Program-made: the position numbers and the translations under genes
Notes under the pieces: generated by a model
Seen by the model: only the letters and a program-made list of their open reading frames with translations
What the model was told of the DNA's origin: nothing
The model's database searches: none
Part shown: positions 54,181 through 63,010 of the stretch, piece by piece
Layout of the letters: every line of letters starts with the position of its first letter
Position numbering within the stretch: the first letter of the stretch is position 1
DNA from: Candidatus Brevundimonas colombiensis
Lineage (GTDB): Bacteria; Pseudomonadota; Alphaproteobacteria; Caulobacterales; Caulobacteraceae
Reading direction: 5' to 3'
DNA: 64,000 nucleotides
NCBI GenBank assembly: GCA_029202665.1
Contig: CP119326.1
Coordinates: forward strand, 2,046,001-2,110,000

Positions 54181-54615
54181 GTGCTCAGCGCGCCAATCTT
54201 CTGCAACTGGATACCTCAGCTTGGTCACCTCCGCGCGCTGTTCGTGGCCGCTTTCCTTGTAGCCGGTTGCGCAACCTCTCCGCATGACTACCGGCTGGAA
54301 GCAGAGATCGGAGATTTGCTTGGGCCGCCGGAGACGGCGACCGCCACAAGAGGGCCGGTGCACTGGACGATAGAGCGCCGAGTATACACTCGGATGCGGC
54401 GCGTCCGGCTATCCCGCGAAGGCTCCATCGCCTTGGACGCTGCGCTTTCGAACCCTACTCTTTTTGCAAGGCCCGAGCCCCTGAGTGGCGAGGAATGCTT
54501 AGATGCGGCACCCATCATTCTTGATATCATCAAGGACGGTCAGTCTCGACGCCTGATCCTTAACTGCGAGACGTCGCCGGGACTCGAGGCGGTTCTTCGT
54601 ATCCTGTTCAGCTGA
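54181..54615 (+). CDS. Orphan lipoprotein of atypical base composition
   Basis: About 144 residues from a GTG at 54181, with an alternative GTG at 54145. A lipoprotein signal is likely (ALFVAAFLVAGC followed by ATSPHDY). The mature part is soluble, with cysteines in EECLDAAPIIL and LNCETS. It uses codons such as TTA, CTA and AGA-type triplets that are rare in neighbouring genes. Together with the low-GC flanks this suggests recent acquisition. No family is recognised. Confidence 0.6.
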   Translation: MLSAPIFCNWIPQLGHLRALFVAAFLVAGCATSPHDYRLEAEIGDLLGPPETATATRGPVHWTIERRVYTRMRRVRLSREGSIALDAALSNPTLFARPEPLSGEECLDAAPIILDIIKDGQSRRLILNCETSPGLEAVLRILFS

Positions 54616-54780
54616 TCCCAAGACTAAAAGATCAGCAATCGAGCGATCTCAGTATTACGGGCGCGGCTGAAAGCGGATGATAGCCAGGGGGGGGGCGACG
54701 AGTGGTCGCTCTCGATGTCCGCTAGAGGTCGATTTGCGATATTGGTGCGGTAGCGAAAAGCTGACATCCGCCGAGGAACC

Positions 54781-55128
54781 ATGACCTACACCCTATACGG
54801 CATTCCGAACTGCGACACGGTCAAGAAGGCGCGGGTCTGGCTGGAGCAGCATGGGGTCGACTATGTGTTTCACGACTACAAGAAGGCCGGGGCGGATGCG
54901 GGGCGGCTGGGCCAGTGGATCGACGAGCACGGGTGGGAGACGGTGCTGAACCGGGCCGGGACGACGTTCAAAAAGTTGCCGGACGCGGACAAGGCGGGGA
55001 TCGACAGGGACAAGGCCATCGCCCTGATGCTGGCCCAGCCGTCGATGATCAAACGGCCGGTGCTGGACCTGGGCGACCGTCGCCTGATCGGCTTCAAGCC
55101 CGAGGATTACGAAGCGGCCTTCAGCTGA
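54781..55128 (+). CDS. ArsC/Spx family protein (YffB type)
   Basis: A 115-residue thioredoxin-fold protein. The single active cysteine is C11 in YGIPNCDTVKKA, and the conserved arginine lies in MIKRPVLDLGDR. A second redox cysteine is absent, so this is the Spx/YffB branch, which may use glutathione, rather than a classical arsenate reductase. No arsenic genes are nearby. Its 3' end overlaps the convergent EEP hydrolase gene by eight bases. Confidence 0.9.
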   Translation: MTYTLYGIPNCDTVKKARVWLEQHGVDYVFHDYKKAGADAGRLGQWIDEHGWETVLNRAGTTFKKLPDADKAGIDRDKAIALMLAQPSMIKRPVLDLGDRRLIGFKPEDYEAAFS

Positions 55129-55930
55129 GGCGAAGCGTCGCGGCCACGCCGAAGTGGTCGGACGGATATTCGTCGTTCGTGGGCGTATCGCCGAACAGAT
55201 GGGCCGCGACGGGGGCGAAGGCCGACCGTTCGGCGAAGATGTGGTCGATGACGCGGTTCGGGTGGCCCTTGGCCGGGTTCAGGGTGGTGACGACCGATCC
55301 GCGCGGCAGGGCGCTGAAGAACCGGGGGCCGGTCAGGACCGACAGGCCCTGGTCGTCCTGGGTCGCGTTGAAGTCGCCCATGACGACCAGGGGCGCGCCG
55401 TCGTGCGGCAGCCAGTCCATCAGCGACGCAATCTGACGGGCGCGCACGGGGCCGGCGTCGTCCTGCCAGGCCAGATGGGTGACGACGACATCGACGGGGC
55501 GACCCTGAACCGAGACGCGCAGACGCAGGGCGGTGCGGAAATCGTCCAGCGGCTCCAGCCGTGTCGAGGCCTCGGCCAGGACGGGCAGGCGGGTCAGAAG
55601 GGCGTTGCCGTAGCGGCGGGGCGCGCCCTCGGGATCGGTCGAGACGAAGGCGACGCGATAGCCGCCCAGTTCGCGCGCCAGCATGGACGCCTGATTCTCC
55701 AGCCCCACGGCGGCGTCCTGCAACACCTCCTGCAGGGCGATGACATCGGCGTTCTGCGCCTTCAGCGCCGCGATCAGCAGCGGACGCCGCGCGGTCCAGT
55801 CGCCCTGATTGTGCCAGATGTTGAAGGTGGCGAGCTTCAGTTCGGGGCCGGGCCGGGCCGTCGGGACGGTGGCGCAGGCCGCCAGCGGCGAGAACGCCCC
55901 GGCGGCCAGCAGGGTGCGGCGCGCGATCAC
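55121..55930 (-). CDS. Exported endonuclease/exonuclease/phosphatase family protein
   Basis: A 269-residue EEP-fold hydrolase with the metal-site motifs ATFNIWHNQGDW, IALQEVLQDA, VTHLAWQDD, VMGDFNATQDD and SDHFGV at the end. The N-terminus combines a twin-arginine motif (ARRTLLAAGAF) with a lipobox (LAAC), so Tat export and lipidation are likely. It could act on lipids, nucleotides or DNA outside the cytoplasm. GTG at 55930 begins seven bases after the stop of the DUF2188 gene, so the two are probably cotranscribed. Confidence 0.9.
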   Translation of the reverse strand: MIARRTLLAAGAFSPLAACATVPTARPGPELKLATFNIWHNQGDWTARRPLLIAALKAQNADVIALQEVLQDAAVGLENQASMLARELGGYRVAFVSTDPEGAPRRYGNALLTRLPVLAEASTRLEPLDDFRTALRLRVSVQGRPVDVVVTHLAWQDDAGPVRARQIASLMDWLPHDGAPLVVMGDFNATQDDQGLSVLTGPRFFSALPRGSVVTTLNPAKGHPNRVIDHIFAERSAFAPVAAHLFGDTPTNDEYPSDHFGVAATLRLS

Positions 55931-55937
55931 GTCGGGA

Positions 55938-56177
55938 TCAGCCCTCGACGTCCGTGCTGGGGCGATCGTGGCCGTCGGCGCTTTCGGTGACCCATTCGCC
56001 GTTCGCGGTTTCGTATTCGATGGCGGCGGTCTGATCCGGCACCTTCTGCTCGCGGGCCGCGCGGACGGCGGCGGCCTTGGCCGCGTCGTGGCTGGCGAAG
56101 GTTTCGGAATAGGTGCCGCCGGACTGATAGGCCCAGCCGCCGTCATGTTCGACGATGCGATAGGTGACGTGGGCCAT
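55938..56177 (-). CDS. DUF2188 domain protein
   Basis: A 79-residue soluble protein with the DUF2188 pattern: HVTYRIVEHDGGWAYQSGGT, then a helix FASHDAAKAAAVRAAREQ, and an end strand IEYETANGEWVTE. The function of the family is unknown. It is directly upstream of the EEP hydrolase on the same strand. Confidence 0.85.
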   Translation of the reverse strand: MAHVTYRIVEHDGGWAYQSGGTYSETFASHDAAKAAAVRAAREQKVPDQTAAIEYETANGEWVTESADGHDRPSTDVEG

Positions 56178-56349
56178 GAGATGCGCTCCTGCGGTTGACG
56201 GGCGACCCTAGACCGAACCGGCGGCGGCGGGAACGGCGACCTTACGAAGATTTCACCTAAGGCGGCGCATCCGTCCTCGCATCCCGCAGCCTCTTGTCGT
56301 CAGAAGGCCGCCGCATCAGGCTGCTGCACAGGTTCAAGGAACATCCGTC

Positions 56350-56748
56350 ATGGACGACTTCATTCCGATCTTCGCCATCTTCGCCGTGTTCGGCACCATC
56401 ACCGCCATCGTGTTCGGCCCCACCTTCCTGAAATACAAGGAGAAGCGGGACATGCAGGTGACGGTGCGCCAGGCGGTCGACAAGGGGCTGGAGCTGCCGC
56501 CCGAGTTGCTGGATGCGATGACCAAGGACGTGGAGCGCAGCCTGCCGTCGCGCACCAAGGACATCCGCAAGGGGGTGCTGAGCCTGGCGGCGGGCGTCGG
56601 CATCGCCGGCTTCGGCATCGTGGTGGAGGGGGCGACCCACGTCTGGGGCGGCAACGGCGCCGGCGCGCTGCTGGGCATCGCCTGCATTCCGATCGCCATC
56701 GGCATCGCCTTCATCGTCCTGGGCTTCTTCAACCCGAACAAGGCGTGA
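56350..56748 (+). CDS. DUF6249-like membrane protein
   Basis: A 132-residue protein with an N-terminal helix (PIFAIFAVFGTITAIVFGP), a cytoplasmic segment with KYKEKRDMQVTVRQAVDKGL then ELPPELLD, and two C-terminal helices. This layout matches the DUF6249 family, which commonly precedes an ECF sigma factor gene. Here the sigma gene starts 26 bases after its stop, so a shared operon and a sensing or envelope role are likely. Confidence 0.83.
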   Translation: MDDFIPIFAIFAVFGTITAIVFGPTFLKYKEKRDMQVTVRQAVDKGLELPPELLDAMTKDVERSLPSRTKDIRKGVLSLAAGVGIAGFGIVVEGATHVWGGNGAGALLGIACIPIAIGIAFIVLGFFNPNKA

Positions 56749-56774
56749 CCTTCGCCTGAGAGGGGGGGAGCGTC

Positions 56775-57329
56775 ATGAGCAAATCCTTGCGCGATTTCCA
56801 CGATGTCGAGCTGGCGGCCCAGGCGGCCGCCGGCGGACGGCGGGAGTATGGCGAACTGGTCCGCCGGCACGGCTCAGCGGTGCGCGGGCTGCTGCGCCGC
56901 ATGGGGGCGGCCCCGTCCCTGGCCGACGACGTGGCGCAGGACGCCTTTCTTCAGGGATTCCAGCGGTGTTCAGAGTTTCGGGGGCAGGGGACGTTCGCGG
57001 GCTGGATCAAGAAGATCGCCGCGCGGCTTTATCTGAAGCGGGTCGCCAAGGAGGCGCGCTACGTCGCCGAGGTGGAGGCCGATCAGGCCGAGGCCGCGGT
57101 GGATCGCGGCGGGCTGATGGACCTGGACGAAGCGTTGAAATCGCTGAACGAAACCGAACGGGTGTGCGTCTCCCTGTGCCACGGCGCGGGGATGTCCCAC
57201 CCCGAAATCGCGGCAGCCTTGAATTTGCCGCTGGGAACGGTGAAATCCCATGTCAAACGTGGTCTGGATAAACTCCGCGCCCGGCTTTCGCCGGCGCAAG
57301 GCGACGGGAGGTCGGTGCATGTCGGCTGA
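56775..57329 (+). CDS. ECF-type RNA polymerase sigma factor
   Basis: A 184-residue sigma-70 family protein with region 2 (YGELVRRHGSAVRGLLRRMG, VAQDAFLQGFQRC, FAGWIKKIAARLYL) and region 4 (GMSHPEIAAALNLPLGTVKS then HVKRGLDKL). No regions 1 or 3 are present. A GGGGG-type ribosome site precedes the start. The following gene overlaps its end by 11 bases and looks like its membrane partner or anti-sigma. The envelope context suggests a cell-surface stress signal. Confidence 0.93.
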   Translation: MSKSLRDFHDVELAAQAAAGGRREYGELVRRHGSAVRGLLRRMGAAPSLADDVAQDAFLQGFQRCSEFRGQGTFAGWIKKIAARLYLKRVAKEARYVAEVEADQAEAAVDRGGLMDLDEALKSLNETERVCVSLCHGAGMSHPEIAAALNLPLGTVKSHVKRGLDKLRARLSPAQGDGRSVHVG

Positions 57330-57720
57330 CGAATTCGATCCCGCCATCGAACGGCTGTTCGCGCGGCCGCAGCGGCTGGCCGACGAGGCCCTGTTTCTGG
57401 CCACCCTGCAGGCGCGGCTGGAGAAACGGTCGCGCTGGCGCACGCTGACGCTGACGGCGGCGGGCCTGGTCGGGGGCGTGCTGGCGGTGCGTGAAGGGGT
57501 GAACTTCAACTTCACCGCCGAGGGCGACGCCACCCTGTCGCAAGGGGTGCGGGCGGCGGCGGCGACCGCCCAGGGCGCGGCGCAGAACGGGCTGGACGCC
57601 CTGGGCATGAGCGGTCTGGACCTGACAGGCAGTTCGGGGATGCTGGCCTTCTGGATCGTGGCCGGCGCCATGGTCGCCGTGCTGGCGGCCGGGGCGGCGC
57701 GGCTGTCGCAGGACGTCTGA
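57319..57720 (+). CDS. Putative anti-sigma/membrane partner of the ECF sigma factor
   Basis: A 133-residue protein with a cytoplasmic N-terminus (EFDPAIERLFARPQRLADEA), one helix near 45-60, and a second at about 108-127. It overlaps the sigma gene by 11 bases, so the two are translationally coupled, as sigma/anti-sigma pairs usually are. No ZAS zinc motif is seen. Anti-sigma function is inferred from position and layout alone. Confidence 0.7.
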   Translation: MSADEFDPAIERLFARPQRLADEALFLATLQARLEKRSRWRTLTLTAAGLVGGVLAVREGVNFNFTAEGDATLSQGVRAAAATAQGAAQNGLDALGMSGLDLTGSSGMLAFWIVAGAMVAVLAAGAARLSQDV

Positions 57721-57778
57721 AGGTGACTTCGTCGGCGGGCGGGCCTATCTGGACCCGTTCAGACAGGAGGCCCGCCGC

Positions 57779-58615
57779 ATGTCCATCCAGACCCAGGAGA
57801 CCGTGAAGCGGATCTCGGTTCCCGATATCGCGGGGCGAAAGGGCGGCGAGCCGATCGTCTGCCTGACCGCCTATGACGCGCCGATGGCGGCGCTGCTGGA
57901 CCCGCATTGCGACGTGCTGCTGGTGGGCGACAGCCTGGGCATGGCGGTCCATGGCCTGCCCAATACGGTGGGCGTGACGCTGGAGATGATGATCCTGCAC
58001 GGCCAGGCGGTGGTGCGCGGGGCGCGGCGCGCCCTGGTGGTCGTGGACATGCCGTTCGGCTCCTACGAAGGGGGCAAGGACGTCGCCTACGCCAACTGCG
58101 TGCGGGTGATGAAGGAGACCGGCGCCCAGGCGGTGAAGCTGGAAACCAGCATCGAACTGGCCGAGATCGTCGCCTTCCTGGTTCAGCGCGGCATTCCGGT
58201 GATGGGCCACGTCGGCCTGCGCCCTCAGGCGATCCTGGCCGAGGGCGGCTTCAAGGCCAAGGGCAAGACCGACGGCGAGCGCGAACGGGTGCTGGCCGAG
58301 GCGCGGGCGACCGCCGAGGCCGGGGCCTTCTGCCTGGTGATCGAGGGGGTGGCGGAATCGCTGGCGCGCGAGATCACCGAGACGCTGGACGTTCCCACCA
58401 TCGGCATCGGCGCCTCGTCCGCCTGCGACGGTCAGGTGCTGGTGGTCAACGACATGCTGGGGATATTCGACTGGACGCCCCGCTTCGTACGCAAATACGC
58501 CGATCTGCGCACCGAGATCGACCGCGCCGCCGCCGCATTCGCCGCCGATGTGAAAACCCGCCGTTTTCCTGCCGAAGTCGAGACCTACTTCTCGAAAAAG
58601 CCGGCGTCGCAGTAA
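57779..58615 (+). CDS. panB: 3-methyl-2-oxobutanoate hydroxymethyltransferase
   Basis: A 278-residue enzyme that makes ketopantoate for pantothenate and coenzyme A. It shows LTAYDAPMAALL, VGDSLGMAVHGLPNTVGVTL, VVDMPFGSYE, AVKLET, IPVMGHVGLRPQ and CLVIEGV, together covering the magnesium and substrate sites. Start and length fit the family. The other pan genes are not in the window. Confidence 0.97.
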   Translation: MSIQTQETVKRISVPDIAGRKGGEPIVCLTAYDAPMAALLDPHCDVLLVGDSLGMAVHGLPNTVGVTLEMMILHGQAVVRGARRALVVVDMPFGSYEGGKDVAYANCVRVMKETGAQAVKLETSIELAEIVAFLVQRGIPVMGHVGLRPQAILAEGGFKAKGKTDGERERVLAEARATAEAGAFCLVIEGVAESLAREITETLDVPTIGIGASSACDGQVLVVNDMLGIFDWTPRFVRKYADLRTEIDRAAAAFAADVKTRRFPAEVETYFSKKPASQ

Positions 58616-58694
58616 CGGACGACGTTGCGGCCCATGCGCCGACCTTCTAGGGTCCGCGCCGGTTTGCATTTCGCGATTTTGGGGCGACGTTTCA

Positions 58695-59456
58695 GTGGTT
58701 GATGTCTTCGAGCAGGTCGAGGAGGAGCTTCGCTCCGCTAAGTTGAAGCGCCTCGCCCGCACCTGGCTGCCGGTTTTCGGCGTCGTGCTGGTCGTCGCCC
58801 TGATCGGGGCGCTGGGCTGGTGGGGCTGGGACAGCCTGAACGCCAACAAGGCCGCCAAGGCCGCCGAGGCCTATGATCGCGGCATGGAGGCCCTGCGCGC
58901 CGACAAGCCGATGGACGCCCGCGCCGCCTTCGAGGAGGCGGTCAAGGAAGGCAATGGCGCCTATAAGGTCCTGGCTTTGCAGCAGCAGGCCGGTCTGGCC
59001 GTCAGCGCCAACAAATTCCCCGAAGCCGTCCGTCTGTTCGACGAGGCGGCCAAGGCGTCCAGCGATCCGATCCTGTCCGATCCGCCCGCGCTGAAGGCCG
59101 CCTTCCTGATCATGGACACCGCGCCCCTGGCCGAGATCGAAAAGCGGCTGGAGCCGCTGGCCGACGACAAGCGCCCGCTGCACGCCTTCGCCCAGCAGGC
59201 CCTGGCCCTGGCCCGTCTGCAGCACGGCAAGACCAAGGAGGCGCGCGAGACCTTCGTTCAGCTGCAACTGGGCCAGAACGTGCCGGATTCGATCCGTCAG
59301 CAGGCCCAGATCGCGGTGGAGAGCATCGACGCCGGAACCGCCGGCGCGCTGGCCGACATCATCCGCGACGCCGCCAAGGCCACGCCGCCCGCCGCCGGAC
59401 CCGCGAACGCCATGACCCCCTCGGCAGCGCCCGCCGCCGCGCCCGCCCAACAGTGA
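58695..59456 (+). CDS. YfgM-like TPR membrane protein
   Basis: A 253-residue protein anchored by one helix near 24-46 (WLPVFGVVLVVALIGALGWW), with a periplasmic TPR-like part (KAAEAYDRGMEALRADKPMD) and an alanine/proline tail. YfgM family proteins link the Sec translocon to periplasmic chaperones. It starts from GTG and is directly before bamB and der, the conserved order of many proteobacteria. Confidence 0.9.
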   Translation: MVDVFEQVEEELRSAKLKRLARTWLPVFGVVLVVALIGALGWWGWDSLNANKAAKAAEAYDRGMEALRADKPMDARAAFEEAVKEGNGAYKVLALQQQAGLAVSANKFPEAVRLFDEAAKASSDPILSDPPALKAAFLIMDTAPLAEIEKRLEPLADDKRPLHAFAQQALALARLQHGKTKEARETFVQLQLGQNVPDSIRQQAQIAVESIDAGTAGALADIIRDAAKATPPAAGPANAMTPSAAPAAAPAQQ

Positions 59457-59479
59457 CGACCCCTTTTAGGACGCCCCCG

Positions 59480-60859
59480 ATGAACCGAGTTCTGAAAGTC
59501 GCGCTGATCTGCGGCGTCGCCGCGACCATGGCGTCATGCGGCTCCGTGCGCCGCAACCTGCCCTTCGGCCTGGGCGGCAAGGAAGGTCCGAAAGCGACGG
59601 CCTCGGCCGGCGACCGGATCTCGGTGCTGGAGTTCGAGCAGCAGCTGGCGCCGTCGGCCGCCCTGTCCGGCCGCGACTATTTCCTGCCCGGCCCGCAGGC
59701 GGTCACCGCCTGGACCCAGCCCGGCGGCACGGCCGAGAACCTGGTCGAACACGTCATCGCCGCCCCGAACTTCCAGATCGCCTGGAAGCGCGGCATCGGC
59801 TCCGGCTCCGCGCGCGTCGGCAACGTCATGGCGCCGATCGTCGCCGCCGACGGAAAAATCTTCGTTCTGGACGGCGAATCGACCGTCTCCGCGGTGTCGG
59901 CCGACACCGGCGCGGTGCTGTGGAAGGTCAACGTCAAGAACGCCGAGCGCGACCGCAACGGCGGCTTCGGCGGCGGTCTGGCGGTCGGCGCGGGCAAGGT
60001 GTTCGTCTCCTCCGGCTACCGCTCCATGACGGCGCTGGACGCCAACACCGGCGCCGTGGCCTGGACCCAGCAGGTGGACGCCCCGATCCATGGCGCCCCG
60101 ACCGTGTCGGGCAATCGCGTCTTCGTGGTCGATGTGGACAGCCAGCTGTTCGCCTTCGACACCACGACCGGCGCCCAGGACTGGACCTATCGCGGCATCG
60201 CCGAGCCCGCGCGCGTCATGCGCGCCTCCAGCCCGGCGGTCAGCGGCACCACGGTCGTCGCCCCCTTCGCCTCGGGCCAGCTGGTCGCGCTGAGCACCTT
60301 GAACGGCCAGGCGGTGTGGGAAGAGACCCTGTCGCGCACCAGCCGCACCAGCGCCCTGTCCGAGGTTCGCGACGTGGCGGGCCGCCCGGTCATCAGCCGC
60401 GGCATGGTCTATGCCGTCAGCCATTCCGGCGTCTTGTCGGCGATGGACCTGCGTTCGGGCCAGGCCAAATGGCAACTGCCGGTGACGGGCGTCAACGCGC
60501 CCCTGCCGGTCGGCGACGCCGTGTTCGTGGTGTCCAAGTCGGGCCAGCTGATCACCGCCAATCGCGACACAGGCCAGATCTACTGGACGCGCGAGCTGAA
60601 CCAGGGCCGCGAGCGTCGCGAGGGCGGTTTCCTGACCTTCGGCCGCCATACGATCACGCCCCAATGGTCCGGCCCGCTGCTGGCTTCGAACCGTCTGGTG
60701 ATGGTGAACTCGTTCGGCGAGGCGGTGGCCTTCGATCCCAAGACCGGCGCGGCCCAGGCCACGTTGAAGCTGGGCGCGCCGGCCTATATCGCCCCGGCCG
60801 CCTATAATGGCGCCCTGTATGTGCTGACCGATAACGGCCAGCTGATCTGCATCCGCTGA
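59480..60859 (+). CDS. bamB: Outer membrane assembly lipoprotein BamB
   Basis: A 459-residue periplasmic lipoprotein of the BAM complex that folds outer-membrane proteins. The signal ends TMASC with the modified cysteine, followed by a basic/glycine linker. Repeated PQQ-type blade motifs follow, such as GKIFVLDGESTVSAVSADTG, GKVFVSSGYRSMTALDANTG and NRVFVVDVDSQLFAFDTTTG, forming the eight-blade propeller. ATG at 59480 is chosen for the signal; a GTG at 59453 overlapping yfgM is the alternative. It is followed by der after 31 bases. Confidence 0.94.
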   Translation: MNRVLKVALICGVAATMASCGSVRRNLPFGLGGKEGPKATASAGDRISVLEFEQQLAPSAALSGRDYFLPGPQAVTAWTQPGGTAENLVEHVIAAPNFQIAWKRGIGSGSARVGNVMAPIVAADGKIFVLDGESTVSAVSADTGAVLWKVNVKNAERDRNGGFGGGLAVGAGKVFVSSGYRSMTALDANTGAVAWTQQVDAPIHGAPTVSGNRVFVVDVDSQLFAFDTTTGAQDWTYRGIAEPARVMRASSPAVSGTTVVAPFASGQLVALSTLNGQAVWEETLSRTSRTSALSEVRDVAGRPVISRGMVYAVSHSGVLSAMDLRSGQAKWQLPVTGVNAPLPVGDAVFVVSKSGQLITANRDTGQIYWTRELNQGRERREGGFLTFGRHTITPQWSGPLLASNRLVMVNSFGEAVAFDPKTGAAQATLKLGAPAYIAPAAYNGALYVLTDNGQLICIR

Positions 60860-60890
60860 TTTTCAGCCCGAACTAAGCTAGAAAGCCGAC

Positions 60891-62510
60891 ATGGCTCTGA
60901 AGGTCGCCATCGTCGGCCGCCCCAATGTGGGCAAGTCGACCCTGTTCAACCGCCTCGTCGGCAAGCGTTTGGCGCTTGTCGACGATCGCCCCGGCGTGAC
61001 CCGCGACCGGCGCTACGCCGACGGCAATATCGGCGACATGGACCTGACGCTGATCGACACGGCGGGTTATGAGGACGTCACCGACGAAAGCCTGGAAGCC
61101 CGGATGCGCGAGCAGACCGAGGCCGCGCTGGACGACGCCGAACTGATCATGTTCATGATGGATGCGCGCGAAGGCGTGACGTCGCTGGACCGCATCTTCG
61201 CCGAGCGCCTGCGCAAGGTGCACAAGCCGATCATCCTCTTGGCCAACAAGTCCGAAAGCCGCGAGAGCGGTGGCGGCGTCGGCGAGGCGCACGCCCTGGG
61301 CTTTGGCGAGCCGGTGCCGATCTCGGCCGAGCATGGCGAGGGGATGGCCGATCTGTACGCCGCCATCGTCGCCGCGTCGCAGGACATCTTCTTCGAGGAG
61401 GTCGATGCGCCGGACAAGCCGATCCGCATCGCCGTGATCGGCCGCCCGAACGCAGGCAAGTCGACCCTGATCAACCGCCTGATCGGCGACGACCGACTGC
61501 TGACCGGGCCGGAGGCGGGGATCACCCGCGATTCCATCTCGGTGGACTGGCAATTCGAGGGCAAGAACATTCGCCTGGTCGACACGGCCGGGATGCGTCG
61601 CAAGGCGCGGGTGCAGGAGAAGCTGGAGAAGCTGTCGGTCGCCGACACCATCCGGGCCATCACCTTCGCCGAAGTCGTCATCCTGATGATGGACAAGGAC
61701 GACGCCTTCGACACCCAGGACCTGCAGCTGGCCGACCTGGTCGAGCGCGAAGGCCGGGCCCTGGTCTATGTCGCGTCCAAATGGGACCTGGAGGACGAGC
61801 CCCAGTCCCGCATGGCCAAGCTGAAAGGCATGGCCGAGGACAAGCTGCCTCAGCTGAAGGGTTCGCCCTTCGTGGCCCTGTCGTCGCACAGCGGCCGTGG
61901 GGTCGAGCGGCTGATGCCCGCCGTGCTTCAGGCCTATGACACCTGGTCGGTCAAGGTGAAGACCAAGGACCTGAACACCTGGCTGTCCATGGCCACCCAG
62001 CGCCACCCGCCCCCCGCCGTCGACGGCAAGCGGATCAAGCCGAAATACATCGCCCAGACCAAGGCCCGTCCGCCGACCTTCGTGCTGATGGCCAATCGCG
62101 CCGAGGCGATGCCGGAGCATTACAAACGCTATCTGGTCAACTCGATCCGTGAGAGCTTCGACCTGCCGGGCACGCCGATCCGCCTGAACGTCAAGTCCAG
62201 CGGCGTGAACCCCTATGCCGAGGGCGGCGCCAAGTCGGGGCCGGAACGCTACAAGGGCGACGCCAAGACCGCGCCGCGCCGGGTCAAGAAGGCCGAGAAG
62301 GAAGAGGCCCTGTCCAAACTGCCCGGCAAGGCGCTGGAGCAGAAGAAGACCCGTAAGGCCCAGCCCAAGGTTCTGGGCGGCCTGAAATCCAGCGCCTCCA
62401 AGAAGGCGGGATCGTCCGTGGCGGTCCAGAAGGGCGCGCGCGGCGGCGCCCGTCAGGTGTCGCGCTCGGGCCGCGTGCGGACGGGGCAAAAGGGCGGCGC
62501 CAAGCGGTGA
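60891..62510 (+). CDS. der: Ribosome biogenesis GTPase Der
   Basis: A 539-residue GTPase with two tandem G domains: GRPNVGKSTLFNRLVG (9-24) and GRPNAGKSTLINRLIG (near 183), each with DTAG/DTAGM switches and NKSE / SKWD specificity motifs. A KH-like domain follows. It matures the 50S subunit. The C-terminus adds about 90 basic, lysine/alanine-rich residues beyond the usual end, probably an rRNA-binding tail. Confidence 0.97.
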   Translation: MALKVAIVGRPNVGKSTLFNRLVGKRLALVDDRPGVTRDRRYADGNIGDMDLTLIDTAGYEDVTDESLEARMREQTEAALDDAELIMFMMDAREGVTSLDRIFAERLRKVHKPIILLANKSESRESGGGVGEAHALGFGEPVPISAEHGEGMADLYAAIVAASQDIFFEEVDAPDKPIRIAVIGRPNAGKSTLINRLIGDDRLLTGPEAGITRDSISVDWQFEGKNIRLVDTAGMRRKARVQEKLEKLSVADTIRAITFAEVVILMMDKDDAFDTQDLQLADLVEREGRALVYVASKWDLEDEPQSRMAKLKGMAEDKLPQLKGSPFVALSSHSGRGVERLMPAVLQAYDTWSVKVKTKDLNTWLSMATQRHPPPAVDGKRIKPKYIAQTKARPPTFVLMANRAEAMPEHYKRYLVNSIRESFDLPGTPIRLNVKSSGVNPYAEGGAKSGPERYKGDAKTAPRRVKKAEKEEALSKLPGKALEQKKTRKAQPKVLGGLKSSASKKAGSSVAVQKGARGGARQVSRSGRVRTGQKGGAKR

Positions 62511-62528
62511 GAATCGGGCGCTGACGCC

Positions 62529-63008
62529 ATGAGCGACGCCGATCCCGCCGTTCTGCCCGATCGGCCGACCTCGCGTTGGCTGATCCTGGACGGGCAGGGG
62601 CGGGTGCTGCTGTTCCGGTTCGACTATGCCGAGGGGCCGCTGGCCGGGACCGCCTTCTGGGCCACGCCCGGCGGCGGCTGTGATCCGGGCGAGACCTATG
62701 CGGACGCCGCGTGTCGTGAACTGTTCGAGGAAACCGGCCTGACGGTCGTCGATCCGGGACCGGAGGTGGCGCAGCGGATCGCGTGTTTCCGCCTGCCCGA
62801 CGGGCGGATGGCGCGGGTGGATCAGCGGTTCTTCCTGCTGCGGACCGATGACTTTTCCCTGTCGGCGTCGGGCTGGACCGAAGAGGAACAGCGCGTGCTG
62901 GCCGAGCATCGGTGGTGGAGCATTCAGGACATCCGCAACTCAAGCCAGACGATCTGGCCTGACGATCTGGCGGATATCGTCGAGGGTTTGCAGACGATGG
63001 GAAGCTGA
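62529..63008 (+). CDS. Nudix hydrolase
   Basis: A 159-residue Nudix protein. The full Nudix box runs from the GGGCDPGE start through YADAACRELFEETGL (about 51-73), so the pyrophosphate-cleaving site is intact. The N-terminal stretch SRWLILDGQGRVLLFRFDY is typical of ADP-ribose or dNTP pyrophosphatases. The substrate cannot be told. It starts 18 bases after der and is probably cotranscribed with it. Confidence 0.93.
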   Translation: MSDADPAVLPDRPTSRWLILDGQGRVLLFRFDYAEGPLAGTAFWATPGGGCDPGETYADAACRELFEETGLTVVDPGPEVAQRIACFRLPDGRMARVDQRFFLLRTDDFSLSASGWTEEEQRVLAEHRWWSIQDIRNSSQTIWPDDLADIVEGLQTMGS

Positions 63009-63010
63009 CC

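Noticed and set aside
54616..54780. Possible small gene or RNA before the ArsC-like gene
   Set aside because: There is a run of nine G and no frame with a ribosome site. Nothing supports a gene.
56178..56349. ECF promoter before the DUF6249 gene
   Set aside because: A GGAAC occurs at 56230, but no matching -10 element is seen at the expected distance.
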